Part shown: piece by piece, positions 8,280 through 13,227 of the stretch
Position numbering within the stretch: position 1 is the first letter of the stretch
How the letters are laid out: each line of letters begins with the position of its first letter
Source of the DNA: Nitrospinae bacterium AH_259_B05_G02_I21
Lineage (GTDB): Bacteria; JADFOP01
DNA length: 13,227 nt
Reading direction: 5' to 3'
Assembly (NCBI GenBank): GCA_027717595.1
Contig: JALLOF010000040.1
Location: 1 to 13,227 of the forward strand
The notes under the pieces: generated by a model
Told to the model about the DNA's origin: nothing
The model's database searches: none
Seen by the model: the letters and a program-made list of their open reading frames with translations, nothing else
Translations under genes and position numbers: made by a program

Positions 8280-8991
8280 GCTGGGACGGGCTCACCCGCC
8301 GCCGATCATCGCCGTCGAGGGGCTGAAGAAGTCCTACCCCTTCGGCGGAGGCTCGATCGAGGTCCTCCGGGGAGTGAATCTTACGGTCGAGCGTGGCGAG
8401 ATGCTCGGTGTCGTCGGTGTCAGCGGGGCAGGCAAGAGCACGTTGCTCCATATCTTGGGGGCTCTTGACCGCCCGACGGCGGGCACCGTGCGCTACGATG
8501 GGAATGACCTATTCGAGCTCTCCGAGGTGGAGCGGGCGGCCTTCCGGAACACCCGGATTGGCTTTGTCTTTCAATTTCACCATCTTTTGGCGGAGTTCTC
8601 CATTCTGGAGAACACCATGATGCCGTCCCTCATGGCCCGCCAACCCGTCGCCGCGGCTCGAGCGGCGGCCGAGGAGTTGCTCGTAGCCGTGGGGCTGAAG
8701 GATCGGCTGCGGCACAAGCCCGGCGAGTTGGCCGGGGGGGAGCAGCAACGGGTGGCTGTGGCCCGGGCCCTCATCAACCGGCCCGATGTGGTGCTGGCTG
8801 ATGAGCCCACGGGCAACGTGGATAGGGCCACGGGCGAGGCGGTCCACGGCCTGTTGCGCCGCCTCAGCGTCGAGCGCAGCCAGACCTTCGTCGTCGTGAC
8901 TCACAACGAGGCCCTGGCGGCCCAGTTGGATCGTGTCGTGCGGATAGAAGATGGCGTCATCGTGGAGCAGGCGGGCGTCACGCACTCATAA
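8272..8991 (+). CDS. lolD: LolD, ATPase of the lipoprotein-release ABC transporter
   Basis: A cytoplasmic ATPase that powers lipoprotein extraction by the LolC/E permease. It has 239 residues. The Walker A is GVSGAGKST (49-57). The Q-loop region FVFQFHHLLAEFSILENTMM is the LolD-type form rather than the MacB or FtsE form. The signature is LAGGEQQRVAVARAL, the Walker B VVLADEPTGNVD, and the switch histidine lies in VVVTHN. The signature has alanine where LSGG has serine, an unusual but probably tolerated change. I chose ATG 8272, which overlaps the LolC/E stop by 8 bp and has GAGGCG upstream. A TTG at 8248 would add eight residues (MTRSRRSG) of non-family character. The overlap implies translational coupling and matched amounts of the two transporter subunits. 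Confidence 0.96.
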   Translation: MSELGRAHPPPIIAVEGLKKSYPFGGGSIEVLRGVNLTVERGEMLGVVGVSGAGKSTLLHILGALDRPTAGTVRYDGNDLFELSEVERAAFRNTRIGFVFQFHHLLAEFSILENTMMPSLMARQPVAAARAAAEELLVAVGLKDRLRHKPGELAGGEQQRVAVARALINRPDVVLADEPTGNVDRATGEAVHGLLRRLSVERSQTFVVVTHNEALAAQLDRVVRIEDGVIVEQAGVTHS

Positions 8992-8996
8992 AGGAG
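8991..8996 (+). promoter_or_regulatory. Strong Shine-Dalgarno site for clpC
   Basis: AAGGAG lies 6 nt before the clpC ATG at 9003, and its first base is the last base of the lolD stop codon. It is the best ribosome site in the operon, while lysS and bamA have weak ones, so clpC may be translated at a higher rate from the shared message. Confidence 0.7.
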
Positions 8997-9002
8997 AAAA
9001 AC

Positions 9003-11444
9003 ATGTTTAAGCGCTTCACCGAGCGGGCCCGTAAGGTCATCATCCTGGCCCGGGAGGAAGCCGAGCGGTGCAACAACGAGTATCTCGGCACGGAGCACAT
9101 CCTGTTGGGCATAATCAAAGACGGCGGGGGCATCGCGATCGCCGTGCTTCAAAAGCTCGGTGTTGACCTCAAGCAGCTCAAGAGCGAGGTGGAGCGCAAC
9201 CTGCCCATGAGCGCTTCCACGATGGTCACGGGCGATATTCCCTTCACGCCAAGGGCCAAGAAGGTGTTGGAGCTTGCGGTCGATGAGGCCCGTCTCATGG
9301 GTCACAACTACATCGGGACCGAGCACCTCCTGCTCGGGTTGCTAAAGGAAAACGAGGCCCTCGCGGCCAAGATTCTCACCCGCTTCGGAGTCAAGCTCGT
9401 CGAGACCCGCGAGCAGACCCTGAGCCTGCTTCGGGAACCCTCCACCGCGGCCCCGCGGGAGAAGAGCCGCACCCCGACCCTTGACGAGTTCGGCAGGGAC
9501 CTGACCGCCCTGGCTGACCAGGACCGCCTAGATCCGGTCATCGGTCGGGAGGACGAAATCGAGCGGGTGATCGAGATTCTCGCGCGCCGGACGAAAAACA
9601 ACCCGGTCCTCATCGGGGAGCCGGGAGTCGGCAAGACCGCCATCGTCGAGGGCCTGGCCCAGCGCATCATCTCCAAGGAGGTGCCCGAAATCCTCTACGG
9701 CCAGCGGGTGGTCAGCCTCGATTTGGGGGCCATCGTGGCCGGAACGAAGTATCGTGGCCAGTTTGAGGCCCGCCTCAAGACGATCTTGAAGGAGATTACC
9801 TCCAGCGATAACATCATCATATTCATCGATGAGCTCCATACCCTCGTTGGGGCCGGGGCGGCCGAGGGCTCCATCGACGCCTCCAACATGCTCAAGCCGG
9901 CGCTGTCGCGCGGAGAGCTGCAGTGCATCGGTGCGACGACTCTGGACGAGTACCGCCGGTACATCGAAAAACAGGGGGCGCTGGAGCGTCGGTTCCAGCC
10001 GATCATCGTCAATCCCCCGACCATTGATGAGACCATCGAGATTATCCGGGGCCTCAAAGACAAGTATGAGACCCACCACCGGGCGCGGATTACCGACGAG
10101 TCCGTCATCGCCGCCGTTCGGCTCTCCGACCGGTACGTCTCCGACCGCTTCTTGCCGGACAAGGCCATTGATGTGGTAGACGAGGCGGGCAGCCGCGTGC
10201 GGCTCAGAAGGGTGACCTTGCCGCCGGAGATTCGGACCCTCCAGCGCCGCCTCGAAGGGATTGCGCGGGACAAGCGAGAGCACATAGAGCGCCAGGAGTT
10301 TGAACGGGCCGTTGAGTTACGTGATCTCGAAGAAGAGCAACAGAAGGAACTGGACCGGCTCAAGCGCGAGTGGGAAGAGGCTCAGGAGAAGACCGAGCCC
10401 GTGGTGACCGATGAGGACATCACCTATATCGTAAGCCGCATGACCGGCATTCCTCTCTCGAAGATGGAAGAGGCCGAGTCGGTGCGCCTGCTCAAGATGG
10501 CCGAAGAGCTCCACCAGCGCATCGTGGGCCAGGACGAGGCAATCACCGCCATCGCCCGGGCGGTCCGCCGCAGCCGTGCAGGGATGAAAGACGCCAACAA
10601 GCCCATCGGTTCGTTCCTGTTTTTGGGCCCCACGGGGGTTGGCAAGACCGAGCTGGCCCGGGCCCTCGCCGAGTACCTCTTCGGGGATGAGTCGGCCCTG
10701 ATTCGGCTCGATATGTCGGAGTACATGGAGCGGTTCAGCGCCAGCCGCCTCACGGGCGCCCCGCCCGGCTACGTCGGCTACGAAGAGGGGGGGCAGCTGA
10801 CCGAGCGGGTCCGGCGCCGGCCCTACTCGGTGGTCTTGCTCGATGAGATTGAGAAGGCCCACCCGGACATCTTCCACATGCTTCTGCAGATCATGGACGA
10901 CGGGCGGCTGACCGACAGCTACGGCCGGGCCGTGGATTTCAAGAACGTCGTGCTCATTATGACGAGCAACATGAGCGCCCGGAGCATCTCGAAGGGCGTG
11001 AGTCTAGGGTTCCAGAAAGAGAGCGATATGACATCCTACGAGCGGATGAAGGATAAAATCCTCACCGAGGTCCGACGGACCTTCAATCCTGAGTTCCTCA
11101 ACCGCCTCGAGGATATTATCGTCTTCCACCCCTTGACGAGGGAGGATATCAAGGAGATCGTCGAGCTATTCCTCAATCGGTTGAACGCCCACCTCATTGA
11201 GCGAGGCCTCACTCTGGAGCTCGAAGAAGAGGTCAAAGAATACCTCGCCGAGGAAGGATACGATCCGGCCTTCGGCGCCCGTCCGCTGAAGCGCACCATG
11301 CAGCGCCTGATAGAGGATCCCCTCTCCGAAGAGGTACTCAAAGGACGCTTCCAGGAAGGGGGCGTCATTGTTGTCCGACGGGAGGGCGATCAGGTCGTCT
11401 TCATCGACAAACGGGACGTGGCCAAGAGCGTCTCGGACAACTGA
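9003..11444 (+). CDS. clpC: ClpC-type AAA+ unfoldase, ATP-binding subunit of the Clp protease
   Basis: An Hsp100 ring ATPase that unfolds proteins and feeds them to ClpP. Its 813 residues are the usual ClpC length. Two Clp-N repeats occupy about 1-145 ([40 protein letters not shown]). AAA domain D1 has Walker A GEPGVGKT (205-212) and Walker B FIDELH (D276, E277). A short middle domain of UVR type follows around 418-455 ([20 protein letters not shown]), the mark of ClpC as against the long coiled coil of ClpB and its absence in ClpA. Domain D2 has Walker A GPTGVGKT (542-549) and Walker B LLDEIE (D614, E615). The loop SLGF (667-670) fits the (V/I/L)GF motif that docks ClpP. The C-terminal small domain includes [18 protein letters not shown]. 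No ctsR, mcsA or mcsB adaptor gene is nearby. It lies 11 bp after lolD and 33 bp before bamA. Confidence 0.97.
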   Translation: MFKRFTERARKVIILAREEAERCNNEYLGTEHILLGIIKDGGGIAIAVLQKLGVDLKQLKSEVERNLPMSASTMVTGDIPFTPRAKKVLELAVDEARLMGHNYIGTEHLLLGLLKENEALAAKILTRFGVKLVETREQTLSLLREPSTAAPREKSRTPTLDEFGRDLTALADQDRLDPVIGREDEIERVIEILARRTKNNPVLIGEPGVGKTAIVEGLAQRIISKEVPEILYGQRVVSLDLGAIVAGTKYRGQFEARLKTILKEITSSDNIIIFIDELHTLVGAGAAEGSIDASNMLKPALSRGELQCIGATTLDEYRRYIEKQGALERRFQPIIVNPPTIDETIEIIRGLKDKYETHHRARITDESVIAAVRLSDRYVSDRFLPDKAIDVVDEAGSRVRLRRVTLPPEIRTLQRRLEGIARDKREHIERQEFERAVELRDLEEEQQKELDRLKREWEEAQEKTEPVVTDEDITYIVSRMTGIPLSKMEEAESVRLLKMAEELHQRIVGQDEAITAIARAVRRSRAGMKDANKPIGSFLFLGPTGVGKTELARALAEYLFGDESALIRLDMSEYMERFSASRLTGAPPGYVGYEEGGQLTERVRRRPYSVVLLDEIEKAHPDIFHMLLQIMDDGRLTDSYGRAVDFKNVVLIMTSNMSARSISKGVSLGFQKESDMTSYERMKDKILTEVRRTFNPEFLNRLEDIIVFHPLTREDIKEIVELFLNRLNAHLIERGLTLELEEEVKEYLAEEGYDPAFGARPLKRTMQRLIEDPLSEEVLKGRFQEGGVIVVRREGDQVVFIDKRDVAKSVSDN

Positions 11445-11477
11445 GGCCTTGGCCTGCGTCGCCGAGTGGTCTCTCGT

Positions 11478-13227
11478 ATGGATAACCGTCACATCCACCT
11501 CCCGCCTACGAAGCGAGCCCTGTTCGTATGCCTCGTCGTGGCGGCCGTCGTTCTCACCGGAGCGGTGGGGACATGGGCCGCCGAGCTCCCCGCCGGTGAA
11601 ACCGCCCCGGCTCCCCGGGTCAAAGCCGTCCTCGTAGATGGCAACCAGCGCGTCGATGAATCGACGATCCGGTTCCACATTACGACCCGCGAGGGCGACC
11701 CCTTTAGTGTATACGCCATCCGCGAAGACTTGAAAAAAATCTACGGCCTCGGATACTTCGAGGACGTCACGGTGGACGTGGCGGAGTACGAAGGTGGCCT
11801 CAAGGTCATCTACAAGGTGGTGGAGAAGCCATCCCTGCGGACCATCACCGTGAGTGGCAACGATAAGATTCCGGACGAGGATATCTTTTCGAATATTCCG
11901 CTTCGTGAGGGGGCGATACTCAACCGAAGCCTCGTCCAAGAAAGCATCACGGTCATCCAGTTCCTGTACCATGAGAAAGGGCACCTCTTCGTCAAGGTTG
12001 AGCCCCTCTACCACGCCTCGTTGAACAACTACGTGGACCTCGAGTTGAAGGTGACCGAGGGCAAGAAAGCCTTTGTGGAGACCATCAGCTTTACAGGGAA
12101 CCGCTCCTTCTCTGACAAGGAGCTGCACAAGGTCATCGATACAGGGACGTGGAGTCCTCTCTCCTTTGTGACTCTGGGTGGCACCTACGTGCGCGACGTG
12201 GTGAAGAACGACCGGGTGAAGCTGATCCAGTTCTACCACAATAACGGCTTCGCCGACGTCGTAATTGGCGAGCCCGCCGTCGAGATCGACGATAAGGAAG
12301 GCCGCATCTTCGTCACCTTCCCCACCAACGAAGGGCTCCAGTACCGGGTGGCTTCCTTGAAAATCGAAGGGGACGAAGATGTCCCGAAAGAACAGCTCCT
12401 CAATAGCCTCAGTCTCAAGGAAGGAGATATCTTCCGAAGAAACCGCCTGCGGCGCGATGTGCTCAACTTGACGAACTTCTACTCCGTCCAAGGCTACGCG
12501 TACGCTGATGTCGCCCCCATGACCAGCCGCCACCCTGAGACCAAGACGGTCGACATCGTCCTCGAGGTGGACAAAGGTCAGAGGGTTTTTGTCGAGCAGA
12601 TTAACATCCAGGGCAATACCCGCACCCGGGATCACGTCATCCGGCGACAGTTCAAGTTGAGCGAGGGGGAGGTGTTTGACAGTAGCAAGCTGGCCCGCAG
12701 TCGGCGAAACGTCCAATACACCGGGTTTTTCGAAGAGGTCTCGATCAACACGTCTCCAGGCAGCCAGGACGATACTATTATCATCGACGCCGAGGTCCAG
12801 GAGAAACCCACAGGGGTATTTGGCATTGGGGCGGGCTACTCCTCTACCGAGTCAGGCTTGCTCGCCTTTCGCATCCAGCAGGACAACCTCGGCGGCCGGG
12901 GACAAAAGCTTTCCTTCCGAGGGCAGTTCTCCGGCATCCGTCAGCGATTCCGGCTCAATTTTTGGGAGCCCTCTGTGGCCGACTCCACCATTGGCATGGG
13001 GTTTGGCCTGACGAACCTCCTTGAGGAGTTTCCTCTATACGACACCGACGTCAGGGGAGCTGACGTCTCCGTTGCCAAGGACTTTCGAGACCTCTGGAAG
13101 GGGAGCCTCTCCTACCGGTACCAAGAGATCGAGGTTAAAAATGTCAATTCGGGCGTTCAAGACCTGATCGCCGAGGGCACGTCCTCTGTCGGCGCCCTCC
13201 GGCCGACATTGACATACACTTCTCTCG
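11478..13227 (+). CDS. bamA: BamA outer-membrane assembly factor, 3' end beyond the window
   Basis: The core subunit of the Bam complex, which inserts beta-barrel proteins into the outer membrane. The frame is open from ATG 11478 to the edge (583 codons, no stop). Residues 1-35 form a Sec signal peptide: basic start, hydrophobic ALFVCLVVAAVVLTGAVG, likely cleavage after TWA. Five POTRA domains follow, each opening with a motif like V-x-G-N: RVKAVLVDGNQRV (about 48), LRTITVSGNDKI (about 121), VETISFTGNRSF (about 200), VASLKIEGDEDV (about 292) and VEQINIQGNTRT (about 371). The barrel starts near 446 with FGIGAGYSSTESG; several strands follow, including LGGRGQKLSFRG. A GTG four codons upstream is possible, but the ATG gives the better signal peptide. 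The ribosome site is weak (GAGTGG). The full protein should be about 750 or more residues, so roughly a quarter is missing. Confidence 0.96.
   Translation, partial: MDNRHIHLPPTKRALFVCLVVAAVVLTGAVGTWAAELPAGETAPAPRVKAVLVDGNQRVDESTIRFHITTREGDPFSVYAIREDLKKIYGLGYFEDVTVDVAEYEGGLKVIYKVVEKPSLRTITVSGNDKIPDEDIFSNIPLREGAILNRSLVQESITVIQFLYHEKGHLFVKVEPLYHASLNNYVDLELKVTEGKKAFVETISFTGNRSFSDKELHKVIDTGTWSPLSFVTLGGTYVRDVVKNDRVKLIQFYHNNGFADVVIGEPAVEIDDKEGRIFVTFPTNEGLQYRVASLKIEGDEDVPKEQLLNSLSLKEGDIFRRNRLRRDVLNLTNFYSVQGYAYADVAPMTSRHPETKTVDIVLEVDKGQRVFVEQINIQGNTRTRDHVIRRQFKLSEGEVFDSSKLARSRRNVQYTGFFEEVSINTSPGSQDDTIIIDAEVQEKPTGVFGIGAGYSSTESGLLAFRIQQDNLGGRGQKLSFRGQFSGIRQRFRLNFWEPSVADSTIGMGFGLTNLLEEFPLYDTDVRGADVSVAKDFRDLWKGSLSYRYQEIEVKNVNSGVQDLIAEGTSSVGALRPTLTYTSL

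Noticed and set aside
11166-12716. 516-codon open frame on the minus strand opposite clpC and bamA
   Set aside because: It spans the reverse of two conserved genes, including their junction, and its translation has no recognisable fold or start signal.

Overview
This window looks like a chromosomal segment from a GC-rich Gram-negative (diderm) bacterium. The diderm assignment rests on BamA and a LolC/LolD lipoprotein-release system. The order lysS, lolC/E, lolD, (clpC), bamA resembles the lysS-lol-bamA neighbourhood known from Deltaproteobacteria such as Geobacter. Related deep lineages (NC10/Methylomirabilota, Rokubacteria, Tectomicrobia, Nitrospinota) are equally possible, and I cannot place the species from this sequence alone.

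Layout. Positions 1-2690 are read on the minus strand and look accessory and damaged. At the left edge is a possible gene fragment (1-256) whose coherent reading frame changes near 120. Next come two minus-strand frames (1817-2686 and 283-1839) that look like the two halves of one gene: a membrane plus PA14-like N-terminal half and a GT-C glycosyltransferase-like C-terminal half. They are separated by a frame change at a run of nine G (minus strand). Positions 2687-3368 hold no convincing gene. This is a more AT-rich spacer with two palindrome-centred direct repeats and a second cluster of short inverted and tandem repeats. Positions 3369-5318 (minus) encode a TMTC-like integral membrane protein with C-terminal TPR repeats. 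A divergent intergenic region (5319-5520) carries a good sigma70-like promoter for the plus-strand operon.

The plus-strand operon runs from 5521 to the right edge: lysS, a LolC/LolE-family permease, lolD, clpC and bamA (cut off by the window end). The spacings are 5 bp, an 8-bp overlap, 11 bp and 33 bp, with no terminator visible between genes, so it is most simply read as one transcription unit. Functionally it joins lysyl-tRNA charging, extraction of lipoproteins from the inner membrane (LolCD), AAA+ protein unfolding for ClpP (ClpC), and outer-membrane beta-barrel insertion (BamA). The insertion of clpC between lolD and bamA is the most notable feature of the operon.

I did not find a clearly new biological system. 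The observations most worth follow-up are the homopolymer-split PA14/GT-C gene, the repeat cluster at 3162-3296, and the clpC placement in an envelope-biogenesis operon.
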